Assembly (NCBI GenBank): GCA_044222195.1
Contig: JBGANS010000010.1
Location: 137,455 to 201,454, forward strand
Length of the DNA: 64,000 nt
Source of the DNA: JAHBXE01 sp044222195
GTDB lineage: Bacteria > Planctomycetota > Phycisphaerae > Phycisphaerales > UBA1924
Direction: 5' to 3'
The number at the start of each line of letters is the position of its first letter. The first letter of the stretch is position 1. This document shows positions 25,390 through 33,682 of this stretch, in pieces. Made by a program: the position numbers and the translations under genes. The notes under the pieces were generated by a model. It made no database searches and was not told where the DNA came from. It worked only from the letters and a program-made list of their open reading frames with translations.

Positions 25390-26082
25390 ATGCTCCTGCC
25401 GCTCGCGTTACTCGCTCTCGCCCAGCAGCCTTCGACGACGCCCGCCGCGCCGCGGCACCCGCTGATCACGGAAGTCCTCTACGCCGTCGCCCCCGGGGCC
25501 GCGGGCGATGCGAACAAGGACGGCACACGCGACGTCAACGGCGATGAGTTCATCGAGCTGGTGAACCCGCACGACACTCCCATCCAGCTCGCGGGCTACG
25601 TGCTCGCCGATCGGGAGCTCTCGAAGGGCGAGAAGAAGTTCACCTCCATGCGCTTCAAGTTCCCGGCGGTAGAGCTCAAGCCCGGGCAGGTGCTGGTGGT
25701 GTTCAACGGGCACGAGCAGAAGTGGACCGGGCCGGTGGGCACCGCCGCGGCCGCGCCCTCGGGCGGAAATGAGCTTTTCGGTAGTGCGCTGGTGTTCACG
25801 ATGGAAATTACCTCGGCGAAGCAGGGCCTGGCGAACAAGGGCGATTGCGTGCAGCTGATCGCGCCCGACGGCGCGGTGGTCAGTTGCATCACGCGGGGCG
25901 ATGGCACAGCGCCGGCGGGGGCCGCGAAAGTCGAGCAGGCGCCGCTGGTGACCCGGGGGAGCATTGAGCGAGTGAGCAAGGATGGGCCGCTATTGGCGGC
26001 CGACTCGATGACGCCGGGCGTGTGGAAAGCGAACGAGAAGCCGGCGGGGGAAAGACCAAAGCCGGAGGGCGGCGCGAAGTAG
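25390..26082 (+). CDS. Lamin-tail domain protein
   Basis: 230 residues from the ATG at 25390, two bases after the previous stop. A short hydrophobic N-terminus (MLLPLALLALAQQ) may be a signal peptide. Residues 20-200 fit the lamin-tail (LTD) fold: HPLITEVLYAV, a long Asp/Asn-rich insert (GDANKDGTRDVNGDEFIELVNPHD), PIQLAGYVLADRELSKGEKK, LKPGQVLVVFNGH, and late NKGDCVQLIAPDGAVVSCI. Bacterial LTD proteins are usually exported and often fused to nucleases or anchors; here it stands alone. Its role is unknown; it is the third gene of a lipoprotein operon. Confidence 0.75.
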   Translation: MLLPLALLALAQQPSTTPAAPRHPLITEVLYAVAPGAAGDANKDGTRDVNGDEFIELVNPHDTPIQLAGYVLADRELSKGEKKFTSMRFKFPAVELKPGQVLVVFNGHEQKWTGPVGTAAAAPSGGNELFGSALVFTMEITSAKQGLANKGDCVQLIAPDGAVVSCITRGDGTAPAGAAKVEQAPLVTRGSIERVSKDGPLLAADSMTPGVWKANEKPAGERPKPEGGAK

Positions 26083-26108
26083 GTGCGAAGTACGCGAGGA
26101 GTTGGCGC

Positions 26109-26207
26109 ATGCACGGTGGGCGCCGGACAGGATGGCGAGCGTGGGTGCGGCTGCTGGCCGCGGCGGCGGTGCTGCCGGGCTGCTGCGATGACTCGCCGCG
26201 CTGTTGA
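26109..26207 (+). CDS. Possible 32-residue lipoprotein
   Basis: A very short ORF (MHGGRRTGWRAWVRLLAAAA then VLPGCCDD) with a basic N-terminus, hydrophobic core and lipobox-like VLPGC. It lies 26 bases after the lamin-tail gene on the same strand. No ribosome site is obvious. It may be chance. Confidence 0.25.
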   Translation: MHGGRRTGWRAWVRLLAAAAVLPGCCDDSPRC

Positions 26208-26322
26208 GGCTCGCTGGCACGGGTGATGACGCCGGAGGGGTGGCGATCGGCGATCGTGAATGGTGGAGATCAGTGTGTGGTTCGTGGTCGAAGGTGAGGC
26301 AGCGCCATCGAAAGGGCGACCC

Positions 26323-26544
26323 ATGAAGGCACATCGGAGAGTTCGGAACGTGGTGGTGGCGGCGACGCTCGGCTTGGGGCTTCTGGGCCTGTCGGGATGC
26401 GGGTGCTGGCACGCGCAGTACAGCGGGTGCGGCAGCGGGTGGCGGGTGGATTCCTGCGGCGGGGGAGGCGACGGCGGGCTCATCCTGCTGGGCGTGCTCG
26501 GCATCGCGTGGGGAATTAGCGCTCTGGCGGAGGCGTGCCGGTAA
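26323..26544 (+). CDS. Small cysteine/glycine-rich lipoprotein
   Basis: 73 residues. The signal peptide MKAHRRVRNVVVAATLGLGL ends in a lipobox (LSGC, Cys26). The mature part is Cys/Gly-rich (GCWHAQYSGCGSGWRVDSCG) and is followed by a second hydrophobic segment (LILLGVLGIAWGISALA), so it may cross the membrane. The start is chosen for signal-peptide geometry; an in-frame ATG 21 codons upstream is unlikely. No family recognised. Confidence 0.55.
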   Translation: MKAHRRVRNVVVAATLGLGLLGLSGCGCWHAQYSGCGSGWRVDSCGGGGDGGLILLGVLGIAWGISALAEACR

Positions 26545-26583
26545 GCGGTGCGGGACTCGGCCCCCAGCGTGTTCGCGTAGTGA

Positions 26584-27669
26584 TCACGCCGAAAGTCTGC
26601 GGCGACGGAGCAGCATCGTCGGCGCGGCGAGCAAGGGCAGGACCGAGGACGGCGCGGGCACACCCACCCACACAAACGGCCGGTAGTTCACGCCGTATCT
26701 CGCGTACCCGCCGACGGTGAAGACACCGTTGACCTCCTCAACGCAGAGCGCGGCGGATTCACCCGCTCCGGGGGGGAGGAACTGGTAGAGATCGAGGAAG
26801 CTGTCTCGCGAGCCGAACCAGATGCCGGGCTTTACACCCGTGCCACGGTTGTAGAGGCCAACTTGGGCTGAGCCGCAGGTCGCAAACAACTGGGAGAACG
26901 AGCCTTGATTGGTGAAAGGGTGCACATCGCGGAACGACTGCGCCGTGCCACTCCAGATCGCCGCGTGCAGGCCCGTCGGCAGCGAGTTAATGGTGCCGAC
27001 CTGCTGATCGCCGTGCATCCCATTGATTCCTGATGCAAAGTCTGGTCCTGGGTTCAAGTCCACGAAGCTCGCCGCGCTCCCCGACCAAAGCGCGGCGTGA
27101 GTGGTCGCGACCGGCTGCAACCAGCTCACCGACCCGCCCTGCCTGTCCCCCCATGCAGCGCGGGCGTCCGAGTCTTTCGCACCAAGGGGATGCAGATTGA
27201 CCGCGGAGGCAGCGGTTCCGAACCAGACGGTGGCCCTGGAGTCGAAGTTGGTCGCAAAGGCCTGCGTTCGACCCACTTGGCACTGGGTGCCGGCGCCGAG
27301 GATCACCGAAGCGTCAGCCCAGCTCGGGTGAAGGTCTACGAGGCTGCTTGGCGTCCCCTGCCACATCGCGGCTCGCGCGCCAAACTCTCCAAACTGAGCC
27401 TGGCCGACCATCGCCCGAACCTCTCCTCCATACGGAAGGCCATTGGGGGACAAGTTCGTAGGAGCGACGGCTACCGAAGCCCAGAAGTTCGCTTGACCGT
27501 TCAAGTAGCCACCAAAACTCCCTCCGGCGACCGCGTACACCTTTGAATCCACCTCGGGGTTGTTCTGCAGCTCAAGAGCTTGAAACTGAGCCATGCCCGC
27601 TTGGTTGAACCCGAGCGATAGCAGAATCCACAGAAATGCGCGCTGGAAACTTGCGTTGCATGTGACCAT
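26584..27669 (-). CDS. Secreted repeat protein with PEP-CTERM-like tail
   Basis: 361 residues with a signal peptide (MVTCNASFQRAFLWILLSLG..AGMAQ). The mature part has at least six repeats of about 45 residues around an A..W.GTA.S..DLHP motif (RAAMWQGTPSSLVDLHPSWA, ATVWFGTAASAVNLHPLGA, AAIWSGTAQSFRDVHPF); this looks like a propeller or solenoid. The C-terminus VPAPSSVLPLLAAPTMLL followed by RRRR fits a PEP-CTERM-like sorting tail. It is the third such protein in the window and unrelated to the other two outside the tail. It is divergent from nuoE. Confidence 0.8.
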   Translation of the reverse strand: MVTCNASFQRAFLWILLSLGFNQAGMAQFQALELQNNPEVDSKVYAVAGGSFGGYLNGQANFWASVAVAPTNLSPNGLPYGGEVRAMVGQAQFGEFGARAAMWQGTPSSLVDLHPSWADASVILGAGTQCQVGRTQAFATNFDSRATVWFGTAASAVNLHPLGAKDSDARAAWGDRQGGSVSWLQPVATTHAALWSGSAASFVDLNPGPDFASGINGMHGDQQVGTINSLPTGLHAAIWSGTAQSFRDVHPFTNQGSFSQLFATCGSAQVGLYNRGTGVKPGIWFGSRDSFLDLYQFLPPGAGESAALCVEEVNGVFTVGGYARYGVNYRPFVWVGVPAPSSVLPLLAAPTMLLRRRRLSA

Positions 27670-27855
27670 GTGTTACGACACTTTGCCTCAATGCGGACGT
27701 GACAGCAAGCGGAAAGTGTCACTTTGGCAATGCGGGCTTCCTCAACTTCTACACCTGCGGGTGTGCGCAGCAGCCGTGAGGCCAGGCCGGCCCGTGGCAG
27801 AACCGCCTTCTGCGTCCTGATATCGGCCGCATTCGCCCGCCACCGCTGGTGCGGG

Positions 27856-27861
27856 TACGCT
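27856..27861 (+). promoter_or_regulatory. -10-like box next to nuoE start
   Basis: TACGCT lies 9 bases before the ATG at 27870, the same hexamer as before dut; no ribosome site is visible. Confidence 0.3.
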
Positions 27862-27869
27862 TCCCCCCT

Positions 27870-28406
27870 ATGGCCTGGATCACCAAGCAGTCCGGATCGA
27901 TGCAGATCGCCCGCCGCGAGGAGCCGTACTTCACGCCGGCGATGAAGCGGGAGATGACGACCAAGTACATCCCGCGCTACGAGACCAAGCTCGCGTGCAC
28001 GATGCCGGGGCTGCACCTGATCCAGCACGAGTATGGCTGGGTGCCCCCGCAGGCGATGGAGGAGCTGGCCGAGTTCCTGGGCCTGGCCCCGGCCGATGTG
28101 CTCGACACCGCAAGCTTTTACGAGGAGTACTGGCTCAAGCCCAAGGGCAAGCACCTCGTCGGCGTGTGCCGCTCGATCGCGTGCGAGTTCTGCGGCCAGC
28201 CGGGCCTGACCGAGGCGATCAAGGCCAAGCTCGGCATCGACGTGGGCGAAACGACCGACGATGGCCGCTTCACGCTCATCGAGCTCGAGTGCCTCGGCGC
28301 GTGCGGCGGCGGCCCGGCCATGCTGATCGATGAGACCCTGCACGAGAACGTGAAACCGGAGTCCGTGGGCGGGCTCCTTGACCGTGTCCAGGACGGGCAT
28401 CACTAG
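27870..28406 (+). CDS. nuoE: NADH-quinone oxidoreductase subunit E (2Fe-2S)
   Basis: 178 residues. The thioredoxin-like ferredoxin domain has the 2Fe-2S ligands Cys100-x4-Cys105 (CRSIAC) and Cys141-x3-Cys145 (CLGAC); an additional Cys108 is present. Upstream, HEYGWVPPQAMEELAEFLGL and LDTASFYEEYW are typical of NuoE/HoxE. It passes electrons within the NADH-input module with NuoF. nuoF, normally next, is absent: a lipoprotein gene follows 32 bases later. An in-frame ATG seven codons upstream is possible but the start MAWITKQSG has the promoter-like box at the expected distance. Confidence 0.9.
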   Translation: MAWITKQSGSMQIARREEPYFTPAMKREMTTKYIPRYETKLACTMPGLHLIQHEYGWVPPQAMEELAEFLGLAPADVLDTASFYEEYWLKPKGKHLVGVCRSIACEFCGQPGLTEAIKAKLGIDVGETTDDGRFTLIELECLGACGGGPAMLIDETLHENVKPESVGGLLDRVQDGHH

Positions 28407-28438
28407 CCGAGTGGAGCTGCGGAGGATCCTGAGAGCGC

Positions 28439-29608
28439 ATGAACGCCGGCGCGATCATGGTCGCGGGTCTTGTGATCACGATGGTCGCGTGTTCGTCGCG
28501 CCCCAAGCGCGGCGAATCGGCGCTGTCGCTCCCGGTCGCGACCGCGCCGGACTGGGAAGCCATATTCACACGGACCGAAGGCTGGACCGGCGCCGACGGT
28601 GCCGCGACGCTCCCACTCTCGGGTGAGCGGCTCCTCTGGCTCTTTGGCGACTCGTTCATCGGCCCCGTGCGTGCCGGCAAGCACGCCGAGGGGACCGCCA
28701 TGGTCAACAACACCATCGCCGTCTCGGGCGTCGGCGCTTCGCCACCGGCCATCCGATTTCTGTGGAACACACGCGGGCCGCAACCCGCGGCGTGGGCCGT
28801 GCCGGAGCAGAAGGGCGAGTGGTTCTGGCCCGCGAGCGGCGGCGTGACCGCGCCGGGTCCGGACGGGCGCGACCGCCTGGTGCTGTTCATGTCGCGCATC
28901 GCCCGCATCGACGCCTCGGACAGCGTGTGGAACTTCCGCGCCCGTGGAACGACGGCGCTGATCGTGCACAACCCCGGTGAAGCTCCCGAGGCGTGGAAGG
29001 CCTCCCAGTCCACGCTCACCACGCTGCCGACCGAGCCGGGCTCGCGGCTGCTGATGTGGGGCAGCGGCGCGGAGATTGTGCCGGGCAAGAACGGGCCCGA
29101 GGTGATGATCCTCGGCATCGACGAGACCAATGTATTCGACAAGAAGCTCATGCTGGCCCGCGCGCCGGCCGCGAGCGTGGAGCACTTCAGCTCGTGGAAG
29201 TTCCGGACCCAGACGGGGTGGAGCGAGCGAGAAGCGGACGCGACGCCTGTGCTGAGCGGGATGTCGAGCGAGCTCTCCCTGCACCGCGTGCGGCTGCGCG
29301 GGCGCGATTGCCTGGTGCTCGTGTACAGCGAGGGCAACCTTGGGCGCGGGATCCTCGCGCGGGTGTGTTCGTACCCGGACGGTGAATGGTCCGAGCCGGT
29401 CCGCCTCTACGACTGTCCCGAACCCGGCGCGGATCGCAACCTGATGGTGTACTCGGCCAAGGGCCATCCCGAGGTCTCGCGCCACGGGGAAATGCTCGTC
29501 TCGTACAGCGTGAACTCGACGGACTTCAAGGACGTTCTCGCCCACGCCGACAAGTACCGCCCGCGCTTCATTCATGTTCCGCTCGCGAATCTGCCCCCGG
29601 CACCGTAG
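28439..29608 (+). CDS. Lipoprotein with DUF4185-like/glycosidase-like propeller
   Basis: 389 residues with a lipobox (MNAGAIMVAGLVITMVAC, Cys18). The remainder reads like a five-bladed beta-propeller of the DUF4185/GH43-like type: WLFGDSFIGPV near the start, MVNNTIAVSG, FWPASGGVTAPG, LLMWGSGAEIVPG, and HRVRLRGRDCLVLVYSEGN with SYSVNSTDF near the end. In these families the propeller may bind or cleave glycans, but catalytic residues cannot be assigned here. It lies between nuoE and the polyferredoxin on the same strand, with 18 bases to the latter, so co-transcription is possible. Confidence 0.7.
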   Translation: MNAGAIMVAGLVITMVACSSRPKRGESALSLPVATAPDWEAIFTRTEGWTGADGAATLPLSGERLLWLFGDSFIGPVRAGKHAEGTAMVNNTIAVSGVGASPPAIRFLWNTRGPQPAAWAVPEQKGEWFWPASGGVTAPGPDGRDRLVLFMSRIARIDASDSVWNFRARGTTALIVHNPGEAPEAWKASQSTLTTLPTEPGSRLLMWGSGAEIVPGKNGPEVMILGIDETNVFDKKLMLARAPAASVEHFSSWKFRTQTGWSEREADATPVLSGMSSELSLHRVRLRGRDCLVLVYSEGNLGRGILARVCSYPDGEWSEPVRLYDCPEPGADRNLMVYSAKGHPEVSRHGEMLVSYSVNSTDFKDVLAHADKYRPRFIHVPLANLPPAP

Positions 29609-29615
29609 CCGGGCC

Positions 29616-29621
29616 TAGCGT
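29616..29621 (+). promoter_or_regulatory. -10-like box next to polyferredoxin start
   Basis: TAGCGT lies 6 bases before the ATG at 29627, with no ribosome site. Confidence 0.3.
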
Positions 29622-29626
29622 TTCGC

Positions 29627-31699
29627 ATGCCGATCCCCAAGCCCACGGCCGAGCGCTCGTGCGGAACGCCCGGCCACGGGCGTGAAGGAACGGTCTCGCT
29701 CCCGGTGCTGGCCGATCCCAAGCACGCGATCCGCAAGTCGAAAATGGGGCCGCGGCGCGCGGCGGTGCTCATCGGCGTGCACGTCGTGATCCTCATCCAC
29801 ATTCTGCACTGGGCGGTGTACGGGATGACGCTTTCGCCCGTCGAGCCGTCCGAGTCCATGTACACGATCAACCTCGGAAAGGTGAACACGGGCTTTGTGT
29901 TCTTCGCCGCGGCCATTCTTTCAACGCTGATCCTGGGCCGGTTCTTCTGCGGCTGGGGGTGCCACATCGTGGCGCTGCAGGACCTGTGCGCGTGGATGAT
30001 GAAGAAGGTGGGCGTCAAGCCCAAACCGTTCCGGTCGCGCCTGTTGATCTGGGCCCCGGTTGTCCTGGCGATCTACATGTTCGCGTGGCCGACGATCAAG
30101 AGAGAGGTGATCCGGCCGCTCTCGGGCAAGGCCTTGTGGGAATCGCTGGCGCCCTGGCTCGGCGAGGCCGGCGACCGCCCGGAGCTTCGCGCGGCGTTCA
30201 GCACAACCAACTTCTGGGAGACCTTCCCACCGTGGTACGTCGCGATCCCCTTCACGCTCGTGTGCGGCTTTGCGATCGTGTACTTCCTGGGCGCCAAGGG
30301 GTTCTGCACCTACGGCTGCCCCTACGGCGGGATCTTCGGCCCGGCCGACCTCGTGGCCCCAGGCCGCATCCGCGTCACTGATGCGTGCGAGCATTGCGGC
30401 CACTGCACCGCCGTGTGCACGAGCAATGTCCGCGTTCACGAAGAGGTCCGCGACTACGGCATGGTCGTCGACCCCGGGTGCATGAAGTGCATGGACTGCG
30501 TCAGCGTCTGCCCCAATGACGCCCTGTACTTCGGATTCGGCAAGCCGGCCATCGCCGCCAAGGCGCGCACGGCCTCGCCCGCGAGGTTCAAGTCCCGCGT
30601 GTTCGATCTTTCGTGGAAAGAAGAGCTCCTCTACGGCGCCGTCTTCCTGGCGCTCGTCATCGGCTTTCGCGGCATGCTCGGACTCATCCCCCTGCTCATG
30701 GCGATGGCGATCGCGGGCATCGGTACGTTCATGCTGTGGAAAGTGGTGTGCATGGTCCGCACGCCCAGCGTGCGCGTGCACGGGCTGCAACTTCGGTTCA
30801 AGGGGCGGGTAACTCTCCCGGGCGCCGTCGCCGCGGCGCTCACTCTCGCGACCGTCGCGGCCGGCGCCTGGGGCTTCATCGTCAACGCCAGCCTGTGGCG
30901 CGGACACACGCTCGATGCGCGAATCGCCGCGCCGCTCGACCGGGTGCTCACACGTGATTACACCGCGACGGATGCCGAACGCGCCCTGGCGCGGTCCGCC
31001 GAGGCACACTTCCGGCGTGCGGGAACCAGGGCGGACGGCGGCATCGGCTGGGATGATTCCGTGGATCGCGCCCTGCGCGTGACCCGGCTTCTCGCGATCC
31101 TCGGTGACCGGCAAGGCGCCGAGGCGACGCTGCGGCGCGCCCTCGAAACAGCGAAGAAGTCCAAGAATCCTTCTCCGGCGGCGATCGAAGATCCGCTGAT
31201 ACGAGTGATCGGACTTCGATCGCGCGACGCGGCGGAGTTCGAAGCAAGTCTTCGCGAACTGGTAAGTGTTTACCCTGATTTATCGAGCGCGTACCTCGGC
31301 CTTTCGCAGCTGGCGCTGCAGCGCGAAGACCGAGCGAACGCCGAGAAGTGGGTTGAGCGGGCGCTCGCCTCGCGCTTGGCAGATGTGCGAAACACGCTCT
31401 TTGCGTCGGACCTGCTGCTGGCGATGGATCGAATGGAAATGGCCGTGGGCACGGTCAGAAAGGGGATTTCCGCCCATCCCAAATCCGCCGCGCTGCACGA
31501 ACGTCTTGGGTTGATGCTCGCGGCGGGCGGGAAGATCGACGAGGGACTTACGGAATTGAAAGCTGCGGCCGATCTCGAGCCGACGAACGCGACGTTGGCC
31601 GGTCACATCGCCCGGGTGCTGCGCGAGGCCGGTCGTGAAAGTGAAGCAACCGAATGGCAGGAACGAGCGAATCGGATAGCTCGATCGGGTATTCCCTGA
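29627..31699 (+). CDS. Membrane polyferredoxin (NapH/CcoG-like) with C-terminal TPR repeats
   Basis: 690 residues. The N-terminal half is a four- to five-helix membrane protein with the cytoplasmic Cys motifs of the NapH/CcoG/RdxA group: CGWGCH (108-113) and CTYGCP (227-232). Two 4Fe-4S ferredoxin clusters follow (CEHCGHCTAVC 254-264 and CMKCMDCVSVCP 285-296). Two more membrane segments come next (about 335-370) and another near 400. The last 220 residues are TPR-like helices (AEATLRRALETAKKSK, LSSAYLGLSQLALQREDRAN, LHERLGLMLAAGGKIDEGLT). Family role: electron transfer across or along the inner membrane. The TPR fusion suggests a scaffold function. Partner redox enzyme unknown. Confidence 0.85.
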   Translation: MPIPKPTAERSCGTPGHGREGTVSLPVLADPKHAIRKSKMGPRRAAVLIGVHVVILIHILHWAVYGMTLSPVEPSESMYTINLGKVNTGFVFFAAAILSTLILGRFFCGWGCHIVALQDLCAWMMKKVGVKPKPFRSRLLIWAPVVLAIYMFAWPTIKREVIRPLSGKALWESLAPWLGEAGDRPELRAAFSTTNFWETFPPWYVAIPFTLVCGFAIVYFLGAKGFCTYGCPYGGIFGPADLVAPGRIRVTDACEHCGHCTAVCTSNVRVHEEVRDYGMVVDPGCMKCMDCVSVCPNDALYFGFGKPAIAAKARTASPARFKSRVFDLSWKEELLYGAVFLALVIGFRGMLGLIPLLMAMAIAGIGTFMLWKVVCMVRTPSVRVHGLQLRFKGRVTLPGAVAAALTLATVAAGAWGFIVNASLWRGHTLDARIAAPLDRVLTRDYTATDAERALARSAEAHFRRAGTRADGGIGWDDSVDRALRVTRLLAILGDRQGAEATLRRALETAKKSKNPSPAAIEDPLIRVIGLRSRDAAEFEASLRELVSVYPDLSSAYLGLSQLALQREDRANAEKWVERALASRLADVRNTLFASDLLLAMDRMEMAVGTVRKGISAHPKSAALHERLGLMLAAGGKIDEGLTELKAAADLEPTNATLAGHIARVLREAGRESEATEWQERANRIARSGIP

Positions 31700-31843
31700 G
31701 TCAGGCACCCCAGATTATCAGTACTTGGGTCGGTTAGGTTTGAATTGAGGTTTTCCACCCCGGCATTCCGTGGTATCTTCGGGTCAGGCTCGCGTCGGGC
31801 CGTTCCCCATTGTGTCAGGTTAGAACCCCTTTTGGAGGTGACG

Positions 31844-33508
31844 ATGCTCTCTCGTCGAAACGCACTTGTCGTCATGGCTGTCGCCGGTGCGGCGGCCTCT
31901 TCTACGTCGTTGGCCCAGCGCGACCTTTCCCAGACCGACCCGGTTCTGCGCAAGGCGATGCAGCAGGTGTTCCCGATGCCGACCGGCGGCGGTGGCGCTG
32001 ACGCGTCCGCGGGCCCGGACGTGATCGTGGGCGAGATCGAGGAGCAGGGCAGCAGCGGCAGCCAGACGCTCGTCATTCCCGCGTCGGCGGTTTCCGGCGG
32101 GATCGTGGCGTACGGGCTCGGCACAAGCTCGTGCAACATCAGCACGGCGGCCCTCGGCGGTCAGCACCTCCTGTGGCGCGACCTCACGCCGTTCCACCCG
32201 ATCATCCCGCAGAATATGTACCGGCTCAAGACCGTCAACGGCTCGACCCGGTTCGAGCAGCTCGGCGCGAGCTGGAGCAAGTACGCGTTCACCGCGCTCA
32301 CGCTCAACGTGTGCAGCATCGGCTGCAGCGGCGTCGGCGGTTCGGTGCTCGGCATGGGCTGCTCCGACCCCTACTCGGCCAGCCGCAACGCCGGCCAGGG
32401 TTCGGCGGGCCCCCGGTACCAGTGCAACCCGTTCACCGGCGTGTTCCCGGACAGCAACGCTGTGCGCAGCGCCTGGCCGTCCACCGGCGGTTCGACCGTC
32501 GCCCGCCGGCTCCAGGTCAACTCGAGCGACATCTCTGCGGCGAACAACCCGGGCGCCCTGTACTTCGGCGAGTGCATCTACGTCAACCGTGACGATGCCT
32601 GCTGGGGCAACTCCAAGAACAACGCGTCCTACCGGCGCATGACCATCGCCGCGAACAACACGATCACGCTGCTGGGCACCATCGGCGGCAACGGGACCAA
32701 GCGGACCAAGCCGGCCATCTTTGCCTGGCAGGCCAACGGCGGCGGCGCCGACATCGTCGACGCCAACGTGATGATCACCGAGATCACCTCGGGCAACACC
32801 TTCTTCACGCAGCCCGCGTATCCCTACAACGGCGCCTCCGGCGCCGGCACAACCCTTGTGCTCCCCGCCGGTGACGGCTGGGCCTATGTCGGGTCCCGCG
32901 CGACCGACCTCGGCGGCGGCGTCTGGCACTACGAGTACGCTGTGGAGAACCTCAACTCCGACCGCGGCATCGGCTCGTTCAGCGTTCCGATTCCCACCGG
33001 CGCCACCATCACCAACATCGAGATGAAGCAGACCCTCTGCCACTCCGGTGTGGCGGCGGACGACGCCAACCGCAACGCGGCGTGGACCACCACCAACAGC
33101 GGCTCGGCGATCACCTGGGCCTCCCCCAACACGTTCAACGCCGCGCTCCCCGAGCTCGGCAGCTACATCCGCTGGGGCACGATGTGCAACTTCCGGTTTG
33201 ACTGCAACGTGGCGCCCGCCGCCAGCGGCAACGCCGTCTGCGGGTACTACAAGCCCCTGGCCGGCTACGTGGACACGATCAACGCCGCCGCCAAGATCCC
33301 CGGCGTTCTGCCGCCCCCGGTCTGCTACGCCAACTGCGATGCCTCGTCCGGCACGCCGGTGCTCACGGCCAACGACTTCCAGTGCTTCCTCGACCGCTTC
33401 GCCGCGGGCGAGAGCTACTGCAACTGCGATGGCTCGACCGGCACCCCGAGCCTGACATCCAACGACTTCCAGTGCTTCCTCAACAAGTTCGCGGCCGGCT
33501 GCACCTGA
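31844..33508 (+). CDS. Secreted GC-type dockerin protein, tandem family member 1
   Basis: 554 residues from the ATG at 31844, preceded by TTGGAGGTG. Signal peptide MLSRRNALVVMAVAGAAASS..LAQ. It shares about two-thirds identity over its length with the next two genes. Shared blocks are ADAS.GPDVIVGEIE, LGTSSCNI, HPIIPQNMYRLKTVNGSTRF, GCSGVGGSVLGMGCSDPYSA, ALYFGE, YVNRDDACWGNS, and AYPYNGA.GAGTTL.LPAGDG. The two dockerin repeats are CYANCDASSGTPVLTANDF and YCNCDGSTGTPSLTSNDF. The conserved paired cysteines fit an extracellular disulphide-bonded protein. No known enzyme family is recognised. Confidence 0.87.
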   Translation: MLSRRNALVVMAVAGAAASSTSLAQRDLSQTDPVLRKAMQQVFPMPTGGGGADASAGPDVIVGEIEEQGSSGSQTLVIPASAVSGGIVAYGLGTSSCNISTAALGGQHLLWRDLTPFHPIIPQNMYRLKTVNGSTRFEQLGASWSKYAFTALTLNVCSIGCSGVGGSVLGMGCSDPYSASRNAGQGSAGPRYQCNPFTGVFPDSNAVRSAWPSTGGSTVARRLQVNSSDISAANNPGALYFGECIYVNRDDACWGNSKNNASYRRMTIAANNTITLLGTIGGNGTKRTKPAIFAWQANGGGADIVDANVMITEITSGNTFFTQPAYPYNGASGAGTTLVLPAGDGWAYVGSRATDLGGGVWHYEYAVENLNSDRGIGSFSVPIPTGATITNIEMKQTLCHSGVAADDANRNAAWTTTNSGSAITWASPNTFNAALPELGSYIRWGTMCNFRFDCNVAPAASGNAVCGYYKPLAGYVDTINAAAKIPGVLPPPVCYANCDASSGTPVLTANDFQCFLDRFAAGESYCNCDGSTGTPSLTSNDFQCFLNKFAAGCT

Positions 33509-33528
33509 GCCCCGCTTCCGCACTTCAA

Positions 33529-33557
33529 CGCCCGGCGGCCTTCCGCCGGGCGTTTTT
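33529..33557 (+). terminator. Rho-independent terminator
   Basis: A perfect 10-bp GC stem (33529-33538 with 33543-33552, loop CCTT) followed by TTTTT. Confidence 0.92.
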
Positions 33558-33584
33558 CATTGGACCGTCACAGCACAGGCCATC

Positions 33585-33612
33585 TTGTTAAACGGGGCAA
33601 TCCCGTTACACT
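33585..33612 (+). promoter_or_regulatory. Sigma-70-like promoter
   Basis: TTGTTA (33585-33590) and TACACT (33607-33612) are 16 bases apart, between the terminator of one gene and the start of the next at 33683. Confidence 0.42.
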
Positions 33613-33682
33613 CGGGCCTCGCTCGCGGGGCGCCGCCAGGAAGGTCCTGTCCGGCACACACATTCAAGACTGGAGCACATGT

